Origin: Borrelia sp. HM
Lineage (GTDB): Bacteria > Spirochaetota > Spirochaetia > Borreliales > Borreliaceae
Assembly: GCF_019669085.1 (NCBI RefSeq)
Contig: NZ_AP024401.1
Location: 850,769 to 914,768, forward strand
Length of the DNA: 64,000 nt
Reading direction: 5' to 3'
The position numbers and the translations under genes are program-made. The notes below the pieces were generated by a model. It saw nothing but the letters and a program-made list of their open reading frames with translations, made no database searches and was not told the origin of the DNA. Shown piece after piece: positions 48,850 to 58,569 of this stretch (the first letter of the stretch is position 1; each line of letters starts with the position of its first letter).

Positions 48850-51693
48850 TTGAGAGAAAAAATTACTGTCAGAGGTGCAAAAGAGCATAATTTAAAAAAT
48901 ATTAATATTGATATTCCAAGGAATAGTTTGGTAGTTATATCTGGTAAGAGTGGTTCGGGCAAGTCTTCTTTGGCTTTTGATACAATTTTTGCAGAAGGTC
49001 AAAGAAGGTATATGGAATCTGTGTCATCTTATGCAAGGCAATTTTTGGGGGTAATGAAGAAACCCAACGTTGAGTACATAGGAGGACTCTCACCTGCTAT
49101 TTCAATTGAGCAGAAAACAATAAGCAATAATCCAAGATCAACTGTTGGAACAATTACTGAAATTTATGATTATTATAGATTACTATTTGCAAAAATTGGT
49201 AAACCATATTGTCCAAAAGATGGGAGTTTAATAGAAAAGCAGTCTTTAGATAAAATGATTAATGCTATTTTAAGTTATCCCGAGGGTTCTAAGATTATAT
49301 TGTTTGCTCCTATTGTGATGGGTGCAAAAGGTACGCATAAAAAAGAGCTTGAAAAGATATTAAGTCAGGGGTTTAGTAGAGTAAGAATAGATTCTCAAGA
49401 TTATTTAATAGAAGATGCTGTTAATTTGAATTTGGATAAAAATAAGAAACATAATATTGAAGTTATAGTAGATAGGATAAAATTATGTAGTGCTATAAGA
49501 ATTAGGCTTTCAGAATCTATTGAGACTGCTTTATTTATTTCTAATGGGTATCTGCGTGTAGAGGTTGAAAATGATTTAGAAAGGATAGACAAAATTTTTA
49601 CAGAACATAATAGTTGTCCTTTGTGTGGATTTTCTCTGCCTGCAATCGAGCCAAGACTTTTTTCTTTTAATAGTCCATTTGGAGCTTGTAGTGAATGTTC
49701 TGGTCTTGGTATCACACTTGATTTTGATTTTGAAAAAATTTGTCCTAATGTAGAACTTTCTTTTAATGAAAATGCATTTGTGACTTTTAAAACCAGTTCA
49801 TCTTGGGCTTTGGCGATTTTTAAAGGACTTGATAAGCATTATGGTTTTGGTTTAGATACTCCTGTGAAGGACATTCCAGAATCTATTCTTAGAAAAATTT
49901 TTTATGGAACCAATGAGAAAATAAATTTTGTATATCAATCTAAAGGAATAGCGGATGAAGAAATAGATGGTGTTGGTTTTAGTTATTCTAAGGAATTTGA
50001 GGGTCTTATGCCTCTTTTGAAGAAACGTTATCTTGCTACTGAATCTGATAGTGCTAGATTGTTTTATGAAAGTTTAATGTCTAGAAAGATTTGTAATTCT
50101 TGTAAGGGTAAGCGTTTAAGTCCTGGAACTTTGTCTGTTAAGTTATGTGGGAAAGATATTCAAGAACTTAGTAGTTTTTCTGTTATCGATTCTTGTTTGT
50201 TTTTTAAAAATATTGAGCTTGATGATTTTGATGCAAAGATTGCTAAGGAAATTGTAAAGGAAATTAAGAGCAGGCTTAAATTTTTAATTGATGTTGGACT
50301 TTCTTATTTGCATTTAGATAGGATGTCTGGAACCCTTTCAGGAGGAGAAGCTCAAAGAATTAGACTTGCTACTCAAATAGGTTCTGCCCTTGCTGGTGTT
50401 CTTTATATACTTGATGAACCTAGTATTGGATTACATCAAAGGGATAATGAAAAATTAATAAGTACTCTTGTTAATTTGAAAGAACTTGGCAATACAGTAA
50501 TTGTTGTAGAGCATGATGAGCAAACTTTACGTACTGCAGATTATATTGTTGATGTTGGTCCTGGAGCTGGGATCTATGGGGGAGAGATAGTTGCTAAAGG
50601 AACTTTAGTTGATATTTTAAATAATGAAAATAGCTTAACTGGAAAGTATTTAAGTGGTCAGCTTAAGATAGAAGTTCCAAAAACAAGGCGTAAGATAGGG
50701 AGTTCGGAAATTTTGCTTTTAAGTGCCAATAAAAACAATTTAAAGAATATTAATGTTAGTATTCCTTTGGGAGTTTTTACTGTAATAACAGGAGTTTCTG
50801 GTAGTGGTAAGAGTACACTTCTTAATGAAGTATTATATCCTGCTCTTGATAGTAGGTTAAAATTAAACACAAATTATTGTGATGGGTTTGAGGATATCAT
50901 TGGGTATGAACAAATTGATAAAATTATTCAGATAAATCAAAAGCCAATAGGTAAAACCCCAAGATCAAATCCTGCAACTTATGTTGGGTTTTTTACAGAA
51001 ATTCGCGAACTGTTTTCTAGGCTTCCAGAATCTAGAGCAAGGGGATTTAAGGCCGGTAGATTTTCTTTTAATGTTAAAGGTGGGCGTTGTGAAAAATGTC
51101 AGGGGGATGGGCATTTAAATATTCAAATGCATTTTTTACCTGATATTTTTGTTCCTTGTGATTTGTGTAAGGGTAAAAAATTTAATGAGGAAACCTTAGA
51201 AATTAGATATAAAGGAAAAAATATTTATGATGTTTTAAAAATGAGTGTTATTGAGGCGAAAAATTTTTTTGAAAATATCCCAAAGATTAATCATTATTTA
51301 AATATTTTAGAAAAGGTGGGTCTTGGATATATTCAATTGGGGCAATCATCAATAACTCTTTCAGGAGGAGAGGCTCAACGGATCAAGTTGGCTTTTGAGC
51401 TTGGAAAAAAAAGTACAGGTAAAACTTTTTATATTATTGATGAACCAACAACAGGTTTACATTTTGATGATATAAATAGATTGTTGAAGGTATTGCAATT
51501 GCTTGTTCAACGTGGAAACACTGTGGTTTTGATAGAACATAATTTAGATGTGATTAAGCAGGCAGATTATATAATAGATTTAGGTCCTGAAGGTGGAGTG
51601 TCTGGAGGAAATATTGTTGTGTCTGGAACTCCTGAAGAGGTTTCAAAATGCAAAAGTTCCTATACAGGAATGTTCTTAAAAAATCTTTTGTAA
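48850..51693 (+). CDS. uvrA: Excinuclease ABC subunit A
   Basis: UvrA is the damage-sensing ABC ATPase of nucleotide excision repair. The start is TTG 48850 with GAGGAG at 48835-48840 (9-nt spacer). The 947-aa protein has Walker A SGKSGSGKSSLAF at about 31-43, a zinc module CPLC ... CSEC, ABC signature LSGGEAQRIRLATQIGSAL, a second Walker A ITGVSGSGKSTLLNEV, the second zinc module CEKC ... CDLC and the second signature LSGGEAQRIKLAFELG. The last 46 nt overlap the next gene. Confidence 0.98.
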   Translation: MREKITVRGAKEHNLKNINIDIPRNSLVVISGKSGSGKSSLAFDTIFAEGQRRYMESVSSYARQFLGVMKKPNVEYIGGLSPAISIEQKTISNNPRSTVGTITEIYDYYRLLFAKIGKPYCPKDGSLIEKQSLDKMINAILSYPEGSKIILFAPIVMGAKGTHKKELEKILSQGFSRVRIDSQDYLIEDAVNLNLDKNKKHNIEVIVDRIKLCSAIRIRLSESIETALFISNGYLRVEVENDLERIDKIFTEHNSCPLCGFSLPAIEPRLFSFNSPFGACSECSGLGITLDFDFEKICPNVELSFNENAFVTFKTSSSWALAIFKGLDKHYGFGLDTPVKDIPESILRKIFYGTNEKINFVYQSKGIADEEIDGVGFSYSKEFEGLMPLLKKRYLATESDSARLFYESLMSRKICNSCKGKRLSPGTLSVKLCGKDIQELSSFSVIDSCLFFKNIELDDFDAKIAKEIVKEIKSRLKFLIDVGLSYLHLDRMSGTLSGGEAQRIRLATQIGSALAGVLYILDEPSIGLHQRDNEKLISTLVNLKELGNTVIVVEHDEQTLRTADYIVDVGPGAGIYGGEIVAKGTLVDILNNENSLTGKYLSGQLKIEVPKTRRKIGSSEILLLSANKNNLKNINVSIPLGVFTVITGVSGSGKSTLLNEVLYPALDSRLKLNTNYCDGFEDIIGYEQIDKIIQINQKPIGKTPRSNPATYVGFFTEIRELFSRLPESRARGFKAGRFSFNVKGGRCEKCQGDGHLNIQMHFLPDIFVPCDLCKGKKFNEETLEIRYKGKNIYDVLKMSVIEAKNFFENIPKINHYLNILEKVGLGYIQLGQSSITLSGGEAQRIKLAFELGKKSTGKTFYIIDEPTTGLHFDDINRLLKVLQLLVQRGNTVVLIEHNLDVIKQADYIIDLGPEGGVSGGNIVVSGTPEEVSKCKSSYTGMFLKNLL

Positions 51694-54600
51694 TATTATT
51701 TTTAATAAATATTTCTAATTATTCTGTTTTATTTGCTCAGAATGTCGATAATAAAAAGAGTTTGGATGATAGAAAAAATCTGACTTTGTTGCAAAAAGCC
51801 AATTTAAAAGAGCTTGAACTATCTAGTGATGAAGATTTGAGAAAATGGGCCTTAAAAGAAGGTATTCAAGAAAAAGATGTTTCTAAAATAAAAGCTTTAC
51901 TATTGGAAAAATTTGGTATATCTCCTAATCTTTTTTCAAAAGATAAAAAAGATTTAGGCAGATATAAAATAATTATTGAAAGTACAGATAATCTTGAAAA
52001 TTTTACTTATGAACTTACTGAAGACGAAAATATCATATTGAAAGGAAGAGTTAGGATTATTATTGAAGACATTAAAGAGAATAAAAAGCACAGTATTAAG
52101 GGTGATAAAATTCTTTTTAATAAGAAGACCAAGAAGCTTTTCTCTAGTGGTAATGTTGACTATAGTCTTGATTTAAATGTAAATGATAAGTTATATTTTT
52201 ACGGCAGTGAATTATTTGTAGATTTTGATTCTCAGAATTTTCTTCTTAAAAATGGGATTGTTCAGAAGAAAATGCATAAGAATTTAATGGATCATATTGT
52301 TTCATTTGGTGGAAAAGTTTTAAAACGATTAGATAATGAGGTAAATATACTAGAAAGTGCTTTTATTACAACTAGTAAAGTTTTAGAACCTTATTATTCT
52401 ATTAAAGCTTCTAAAATGTGGATTTTGCCATCTGGGGATTTGGGTTTTCTTAATGCCGTTTTTTATGTTGGCAAAGTACCTATATTTTACATTCCATTTT
52501 TTTTTAAGCCAGGTGATAGTTTATTCTTTAATCCATCTTTAGGATATTCCTCAAAAAAGGGTCTTACGCTTTTTAATACTGTGTATTTATTTGGAAAAAA
52601 ATCTCTTGATCTTAATGAGCTTTCTTTTTTAGATTTTGATTTGAATGCAATATATAGTTCAGATAAAGAGCCTTATATTCGAAATGGTTACTTAACTTAT
52701 TTCTTTGCAGAAGATGTTGTTTCTAAACTTAATAAAGACTATGTTAAATTTATTTTTGATATTTATTCTAATTTAGGATTTTATGTAGGTTTTGATTTTG
52801 ATTTAGGCAATACTTTAAATTTTTTTAAAACTTTTGAAGGTAGTTTTGGAATAGGTTTAACAAGAACTCTATATCAAAATAGTTTATCTAATGTTTATAG
52901 GCCTTTTGAAAATAACAGCATTGAATATTCTCTTTTTAGTTTTGATAATATAAATAAGGGTGACATATTTGGATTTGAGGTGCCTTTTAGATATTTACTC
53001 AAATCTAAATCAGAATTTTTGATTCATGATGCTCTTTTTTCAGTTATTTTTGAACATTATTCAGATCCCTATGTCATTATTGATTTTAAAGATAGACTAG
53101 AGAGTGCTACATTTTTTTCTCTTTTGAGTCCTGCAAAAGAATTGTCAGAAACAAAACATTTTATAAATACATTCGATTGGAATTTGTCTTCTTTTTATAA
53201 TCGAACTTTTAGTAATAATACTCTTATTGATTATAGATTAAATAATTTTGGCTTTACCTTTAAGTTGTCAGATTATGAAAATACCCTTGGCAAATTTCCT
53301 AAAAAAAATAAGGACCCAACTAGTAGATGGTTTTATTTAGAAAGAGTGTATGTTCCTTACATTGATTTAAACTTTCAAAAAGATCTTTATAATAGTAGTT
53401 GGACTTCTTCTTTTGACGATAATAAGGATAAAGAGATAATTATGGCTCCTAAAGTCGAAAATGTTAAACGTGATATTGTAAAGGAGGATGACAAAGATAA
53501 GGAGAATGTCAAAAAATTTAAAGAAGAAAAAGATACCGATCAGAATTTGTATTTATCTCCTGAGCCAATTGTATCTAATGATTTTGGAAAGCAAGATACT
53601 TTTTATTTGAGATTTGGAATTAATCCTTATTTGAAAAATAATATATTTTTTGATACCTCGAAGAGGTCCCCCCAGGATTTTAACTATAATGTAAAATCCT
53701 ATTTATTTGATATTAAAAATAAAATGGATTTAAAATTTTATGCTGATTTTTATGATAAACTTGTTACTTTTGAAGATATTTTATACTTCAATACTATTGA
53801 ATATAATCCTTTAGACAAAGATTATCATTTAATCGATAAAGATAAGAAGAGCGAATATTCAGTTATTAATAAGATTAGTTTAGATTTATTGCCCTTTATT
53901 ATGTATCCTGCTTTTTCTAGGAGCAGTATTAAGTATGAAAACAAAGTGACACTTTATTCGTTTGATAAAAAGTATGATCAAAATTCTAAAATTTTAGATG
54001 GAAAGAGCAGTACTATTTTTTGGCAGAGTCCTGAAACTTTTTATCAAGAGCTTAGTATTGCCTTAAGTTATGATTATAGGTTTTTGACAACTAATCTTTC
54101 AGGAGTGCTGAAAAATACCTTTGAAAATATATATTTTTCTTCTGATTTTAAAGTCACTTTGGAGTTTCCTTATTTATTGCAAGAGGTAGGTCTTGGGATT
54201 AAATATGATAAAAAATTTAATGAAGAAAAGAATAAATTTTCTCTTAATAAAATGACTGTTAATTTGTCCTCTTTAAATTCAATTTCTACTGATAAAAATT
54301 TTAAGATGAATCCTGCCTTATATTATAAGATAGAACCAGGATATTTAGATTATTTAAAACTTGCTTTTTTAGTTGCTTATGATCCTTTAATTAATAGGAT
54401 ATCTGAACTTTCTTTTAAATTTAATTCTTATGATTTTGAATTTATATTTGCAATGAAAGATGATTTTGAGTATAAGTATGATAAATTGATTGGTGATTTT
54501 ATAAAAGTAGGCAATACAACCAAGTTTATTCCATATTCTGTATCTACTAAGTATGAAAAAGATTTATATACGTTTAAATTTTTAGATGAAAGGTTTTCAT

Positions 54601-55097
54601 TTGGGATAGGGACAGATGTTGGATGGAAAATGAATTTACAGAAATTTATAGATAATGAACTTTGGGCTGAGTTTATTATCAATTTTAAGTATGCTAAGTT
54701 TTTTGAATTGAATTTTTCTACTCGTTCTATTAATACAAAAACTTTTAGATACTTTAGTGGATATATGAATCAGGTTGGTCTTGAGACAATTAATATTTTT
54801 ATGGACCTGTTTAAATCATTTAATTTCTTTAATGTTCAAGATAGAAAGGAATCATTGTTTAAAATTAAAAAAATTACTACAGGTTTTAAATTTAATTTTT
54901 ATGATTGGCAATTTAGTGGAGAGTATAGTTTAAATCCAGATATTTTAAAAGATGCGAATGGTCAATATTCTTCTATTTGGAGGAACAATTTTTCAATTTA
55001 TATTTCCTGGAACTTTTTTGAACCTGTTAATTCCTCATTTGAAAATAATTCAAATACCAATTATGAACTTTTAATTAATCAAAAATCTAAGAAATAA
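51648..55097 (+). CDS. lptD: LptD/OstA-like outer-membrane protein
   Basis: A 1149-aa protein with a signal peptide (SFVILFLINISNYSVLFAQ) and, at ~100-220, an OstA/LptA-like beta-jellyroll stretch (ENIILKGRVRIIIEDIKENKKHSIKGDKILFNKKTKKLFSSGNVDY). It continues into a long C-terminal region of aromatic alternating strands typical of a beta-barrel, with the LptD-like YIPFFFKPGDSLFFNPSLGYSSKKG. A charged low-complexity insert (VKEDDKDKENVKKFKEEKD) lies near residues 600-630. In B. burgdorferi the homologue has, as I recall, been tied to surface-lipoprotein translocation, which fits since Borrelia lacks LPS. It begins within uvrA with a GAGG site upstream. Confidence 0.83.
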   Translation: MQKFLYRNVLKKSFVILFLINISNYSVLFAQNVDNKKSLDDRKNLTLLQKANLKELELSSDEDLRKWALKEGIQEKDVSKIKALLLEKFGISPNLFSKDKKDLGRYKIIIESTDNLENFTYELTEDENIILKGRVRIIIEDIKENKKHSIKGDKILFNKKTKKLFSSGNVDYSLDLNVNDKLYFYGSELFVDFDSQNFLLKNGIVQKKMHKNLMDHIVSFGGKVLKRLDNEVNILESAFITTSKVLEPYYSIKASKMWILPSGDLGFLNAVFYVGKVPIFYIPFFFKPGDSLFFNPSLGYSSKKGLTLFNTVYLFGKKSLDLNELSFLDFDLNAIYSSDKEPYIRNGYLTYFFAEDVVSKLNKDYVKFIFDIYSNLGFYVGFDFDLGNTLNFFKTFEGSFGIGLTRTLYQNSLSNVYRPFENNSIEYSLFSFDNINKGDIFGFEVPFRYLLKSKSEFLIHDALFSVIFEHYSDPYVIIDFKDRLESATFFSLLSPAKELSETKHFINTFDWNLSSFYNRTFSNNTLIDYRLNNFGFTFKLSDYENTLGKFPKKNKDPTSRWFYLERVYVPYIDLNFQKDLYNSSWTSSFDDNKDKEIIMAPKVENVKRDIVKEDDKDKENVKKFKEEKDTDQNLYLSPEPIVSNDFGKQDTFYLRFGINPYLKNNIFFDTSKRSPQDFNYNVKSYLFDIKNKMDLKFYADFYDKLVTFEDILYFNTIEYNPLDKDYHLIDKDKKSEYSVINKISLDLLPFIMYPAFSRSSIKYENKVTLYSFDKKYDQNSKILDGKSSTIFWQSPETFYQELSIALSYDYRFLTTNLSGVLKNTFENIYFSSDFKVTLEFPYLLQEVGLGIKYDKKFNEEKNKFSLNKMTVNLSSLNSISTDKNFKMNPALYYKIEPGYLDYLKLAFLVAYDPLINRISELSFKFNSYDFEFIFAMKDDFEYKYDKLIGDFIKVGNTTKFIPYSVSTKYEKDLYTFKFLDERFSFGIGTDVGWKMNLQKFIDNELWAEFIINFKYAKFFELNFSTRSINTKTFRYFSGYMNQVGLETINIFMDLFKSFNFFNVQDRKESLFKIKKITTGFKFNFYDWQFSGEYSLNPDILKDANGQYSSIWRNNFSIYISWNFFEPVNSSFENNSNTNYELLINQKSKK

Positions 55098-55362
55098 TTT
55101 TGGTGTGATTTTTTGTTGCGGTAAAAATTTGTTGTGGTAAAAAAAATTTGGATATGATTTTAAGCTTAGATATAGTTTTAATGTGTTTAAAAATTCACTT
55201 TTTTTAATTTATTTAAAAAGAGGAGTTTTTATTTTAGAGGAAAACTGTTTAGGTAGAATATAAAGATGAAAAATTGATAGAATGAAAGATTTTAAATGGA
55301 CAAAATTTGTTAATATTGAAAATATGATTAACTTTTGATATCCAAAGGAGTTAAAATTAAGC

Positions 55363-55956
55363 ATGAAAAAATATTATGCATGTATATTAAAAAATAACAA
55401 TGAAAAAATTATCTTTACATCTTGGGAGGAATGTAAAAATAAAATTAAAGGACAAGCAAACAAAATTAAAAGCTTTCAAACAAGAGGGGAAGCCGAGGAT
55501 TGGTTATTAAGAGATGGAAAAACTACTTATATCTATCCAGCAGGAATATACTTTGATTCTGGAACCGGAAGAGGTAAAGGTATAGAAATTAGGGTTGTCA
55601 ATGAAAAAGGGATGCCGATGCTTAATAAGATCATAGATCAAAGCTTAATCAATGATTACAATAATCATTATATCAAAAAGTTCGATGGAATTAGCAATAA
55701 TTATGGTGAACTCTTCGGGCTATATGTTGCATTAAAAATATCATTAAAAGATGATGTAAAAAATATATTCGGAGATAGCAAACTAGTAATTGATTATTGG
55801 TCTAAGGGATTTTACAATAAAAACTTAAATAAAAATACTATCAAATTAATTGAAAATGTAATTAAATTAAGAAATATATTTGAAGAAAAAGGAGGGAAGG
55901 TCTTGTTAATATCAGGAAATAATAATATTGCGGATCTTGGCTTCCATAAAAGATAA
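55363..55956 (+). CDS. rnhA: Ribonuclease H with N-terminal caulimovirus-type hybrid-binding domain
   Basis: A 197-aa RNase HI-like enzyme that would cleave RNA in RNA-DNA hybrids. The first ~50 residues (MKKYYACILKNNNEKIIFTS ... SFQTRGEAEDWLL) match the small RNA:DNA-binding domain of eukaryotic RNase H1. The catalytic domain supplies a DEDD set at D65 (YFDSGTGRG), E116 (NNYGELFGL), D138 (IFGDSKLV) and D191 (NIADLG). AAGGAG precedes ATG 55363. The coding strand is A-rich and T-poor, opposite to its + strand neighbours. The 265 bp before it (55098-55362) hold no gene I can support. Confidence 0.87.
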   Translation: MKKYYACILKNNNEKIIFTSWEECKNKIKGQANKIKSFQTRGEAEDWLLRDGKTTYIYPAGIYFDSGTGRGKGIEIRVVNEKGMPMLNKIIDQSLINDYNNHYIKKFDGISNNYGELFGLYVALKISLKDDVKNIFGDSKLVIDYWSKGFYNKNLNKNTIKLIENVIKLRNIFEEKGGKVLLISGNNNIADLGFHKR

Positions 55957-56277
55957 CTTATCAAAAAAACAAGTAATACACTTTTTATACTTCTTTCTAT
56001 AACTAAAATATCAAAAATATTTATACTTTGCAATTAATTTGACAATGCATATAATTTGTGATGCTCAATAAATCAATAACTATTTAATATTTAACTAAAG
56101 ACATAACAAAATATAATGACTTGATATATTGAGAAATTAAGTTCTATAAATTTTCATAATAGTTAATATCTATTTATTTTTTATAATTTTTAATTATATT
56201 TAGTTTATACTTTTTTATATTTATATTTTATAATAAATTAAGATTTTTTAATTTTTTTTATAAAATAGGAGTTTCTT
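55957..56277. other. 321-bp intergenic region before the arginine deiminase operon
   Basis: No open frame with a ribosome site, tRNA or strong hairpin was found. The first ~200 bases are A-rich with C exceeding G, like the upstream RNase H gene. The last ~120 bases are T-rich and contain the likely arcA promoter and the ribosome-binding site TAGGAG at 56266-56271. Confidence 0.6.
56205..56234 (+). promoter_or_regulatory. Possible promoter for arcA
   Basis: A perfect TATAAT at 56229-56234 is preceded by TTATAC at 56205-56210 with an 18-nt spacer, 44 bp before ATG 56278. The surroundings are so AT-rich that chance matches are likely. Confidence 0.4.
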
Positions 56278-57510
56278 ATGCTATATTCAAAACCAATAAA
56301 TGTATTTTCAGAGATAGGTCATTTAAAAAAAGTGTTGCTACATAGGCCAGGAGAAGAATTGGAAAACCTGACTCCTCCAATAATGAATAGATTGTTATTC
56401 GATGATATTCCTTATCTTGAGGTTGCAAAGCAAGAACACGATGTTTTTGCTAGTATTTTAGAAAATAGTGGAGTAGAAGTTATTTATATTACAGATTTAA
56501 TTAGCGAAATTATGTCTAAGTATGATGATATAAAAGAACAATTTATATCTCAATTTATTTTTGAAGCGGGGATTAAAACTGAAGATAGGATTAAATCTTT
56601 GAAAGATTATTTTTATAATATGTCTATTAAAGATATGATTTCAAAGATGATAGCAGGGGTTACAAATAATGATCTTAAGAATTATAAGTCTGATTCTCTT
56701 AATTCTTTAGTGAATAGTAAATGCCCTTTAATTATTGAGCCTATGCCTAATATGCTCTTTACAAGAGATCCTTTTGCAAGTATTGGTAATGGTGTATCAA
56801 TAAGTAGAATGAGCTCTAAAACAAGGCAAAGAGAGACAATATTTGCCGAATATATCTTTAAATATCATCCTGTTTATAGAGAAAATGTTCCTGTATGGTA
56901 TACTAGAGATGAAGATACTTCATTAGAAGGTGGAGATGAGTTGATTTTGAGTCAGGATATTTTGGCTATTGGTGTTTCTGAAAGAACCGAAGCTGAGTCT
57001 GTTGAAAAAGTAGCTCGCAATATTTTTGAACAAAAAGCGTCTTTTAGTACTATTTTAGCTTTCCAAATTCCACAAAGTAGGGCTTATATGCATTTAGATA
57101 CAGTTTTTACTCAAATAAGTTGTAATACTTTTACAAGTTTTTCAAGTGATGATATGAGATTTACAATTTATGCTTTGAGTTATGATTTAAATTCTGGAAG
57201 TATTAAAGTTAAAATTGAAAATGCTAAATTGGAGGATATTTTAGGATTCTATCTTGGATGTAAGGTTAATATGATAAAGTGTGCAGGAGGAGATTTGATA
57301 CATGGAGCAAGAGAACAGTGGAATGATGGTGCTAACACTTTAGCAATATCACCTGGGGAAGTAATAGTTTATGATAGAAATCATGTAACTAATAAATTAC
57401 TTGAAGAATTTGGAATTAAAGTTCATAGGATGCCTTCTAGCGAGCTTTCAAGAGGAAGAGGCGGTCCAAGGTGTATGGCAATGCCTTTAATAAGAGAGGA
57501 TTTTTTTTAA
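56278..57510 (+). CDS. arcA: Arginine deiminase
   Basis: Converts arginine to citrulline and ammonia, the first step of the ADI pathway. The 410-aa protein has the family motifs [73 protein letters not shown] with the catalytic His, and near the C-terminus [13 protein letters not shown] with the nucleophilic Cys (C399). TAGGAG sits 6 nt upstream of the start. It heads a tightly spaced arcA-arcB-arcD-arcC cluster, so the cluster could make ATP from arginine and release ammonia. Confidence 0.98.
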   Translation: MLYSKPINVFSEIGHLKKVLLHRPGEELENLTPPIMNRLLFDDIPYLEVAKQEHDVFASILENSGVEVIYITDLISEIMSKYDDIKEQFISQFIFEAGIKTEDRIKSLKDYFYNMSIKDMISKMIAGVTNNDLKNYKSDSLNSLVNSKCPLIIEPMPNMLFTRDPFASIGNGVSISRMSSKTRQRETIFAEYIFKYHPVYRENVPVWYTRDEDTSLEGGDELILSQDILAIGVSERTEAESVEKVARNIFEQKASFSTILAFQIPQSRAYMHLDTVFTQISCNTFTSFSSDDMRFTIYALSYDLNSGSIKVKIENAKLEDILGFYLGCKVNMIKCAGGDLIHGAREQWNDGANTLAISPGEVIVYDRNHVTNKLLEEFGIKVHRMPSSELSRGRGGPRCMAMPLIREDFF

Positions 57511-57531
57511 TTTTTAATGGGAGAAATATTT

Positions 57532-58515
57532 ATGTGTAATTTACAAAATAGAGATTTTTTAAGGCTTTTAGATTTTAGTCAAAAAGATATTCGTTATTTA
57601 CTTGATTTATCTCATCAATTAAAGAAGTCTAAATATTTAGGAATTGAAGAGCAAAAACTTAAGAGGAAAAATATAGTTATAATTTTTGAGAAGGATTCAA
57701 CAAGAACAAGGTGTGCATTTGAAGTAGCTGCTTATGATCAAGGAGCTAATGTTACTTATTTAGGACCAACGGGTAATCAAATAGGCAATAAAGAATCTAT
57801 AATTGATACTGCAAGAGTGCTAGAAAGAATGTATGATGCTATTGAATTTAGAGGGTTTTCTCAAAAAGCAGTTGAGGATTTGGCTCGATATTCTAATGTT
57901 CCAGTTTATAATGGATTAACAGATATTGCGCATCCAACACAAGTACTTGCTGATTTGATGACTATTGAAGAACATAAAGGTTGTTTAAATAATTTAAAGC
58001 TGGTTTTTTGTGGTGATGGCAGAAATAATATTGCTAATTCTTTAATGGAAGGATGTGCTATTATGGGAATGGATTTTAGAATATTTGCACCAAAGGAACT
58101 ATTTCCAGATTCAGAATTAGTAGAAAAGACAAAATTGATAGCAAGTGAGAGTGGCGGTAGTATTGTTATTTCTAATTCTATTGAAGAAACAGTTAGAGAT
58201 GCCGATATTGTTTATACTGATGTTTGGGTATCTATGGGAGAAACTAATTGGAATGAAAAAATAAAACTCTTAATGCCGTATCAAGTCAATCGTAAATTAA
58301 TGAAATTAGTAAAAGAAGATGCAATATTTATGCATTGTTTACCAGCTTTTCATGATTTAAATACAGTAATTGGTAAGGAAATATTTAATAAGTATGGACT
58401 TGAAGGTATTGAGGTTACAGATGATGTTTTTAAAAGCGATCGTTCTGTTGTATTTGATGAATCTGAAAATAGATTACATACTATTAAGGCTATAATGGTT
58501 AGTACTTTGAGATAA
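57532..58515 (+). CDS. arcB: Ornithine carbamoyltransferase (catabolic)
   Basis: In the ADI pathway it phosphorolyses citrulline to ornithine and carbamoyl phosphate. I start at ATG 57532 ([17 protein letters not shown], 327 aa), with GGGAG at 57519-57523 and an 8-nt spacer; the longer frame from 57517 would place that site inside the gene. Motifs: [18 protein letters not shown] (carbamoyl-phosphate loop), [31 protein letters not shown] and [10 protein letters not shown]. It lies 21 nt after arcA. Borrelia peptidoglycan contains ornithine, so the product may also serve cell-wall synthesis (inference). Confidence 0.97.
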   Translation: MCNLQNRDFLRLLDFSQKDIRYLLDLSHQLKKSKYLGIEEQKLKRKNIVIIFEKDSTRTRCAFEVAAYDQGANVTYLGPTGNQIGNKESIIDTARVLERMYDAIEFRGFSQKAVEDLARYSNVPVYNGLTDIAHPTQVLADLMTIEEHKGCLNNLKLVFCGDGRNNIANSLMEGCAIMGMDFRIFAPKELFPDSELVEKTKLIASESGGSIVISNSIEETVRDADIVYTDVWVSMGETNWNEKIKLLMPYQVNRKLMKLVKEDAIFMHCLPAFHDLNTVIGKEIFNKYGLEGIEVTDDVFKSDRSVVFDESENRLHTIKAIMVSTLR

Positions 58516-58569
58516 TTGTTTTTTTAAGATTAGATTAAAAAAAATAAAAAATATATTAGGAGAGACAAA

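Noticed and set aside
55282..55340. 18-codon frame (MKDFKWTKFVNIENMINF) before RNase H
   Set aside because: No ribosome-binding site, very short, and no family resemblance; could be a remnant but cannot be supported.
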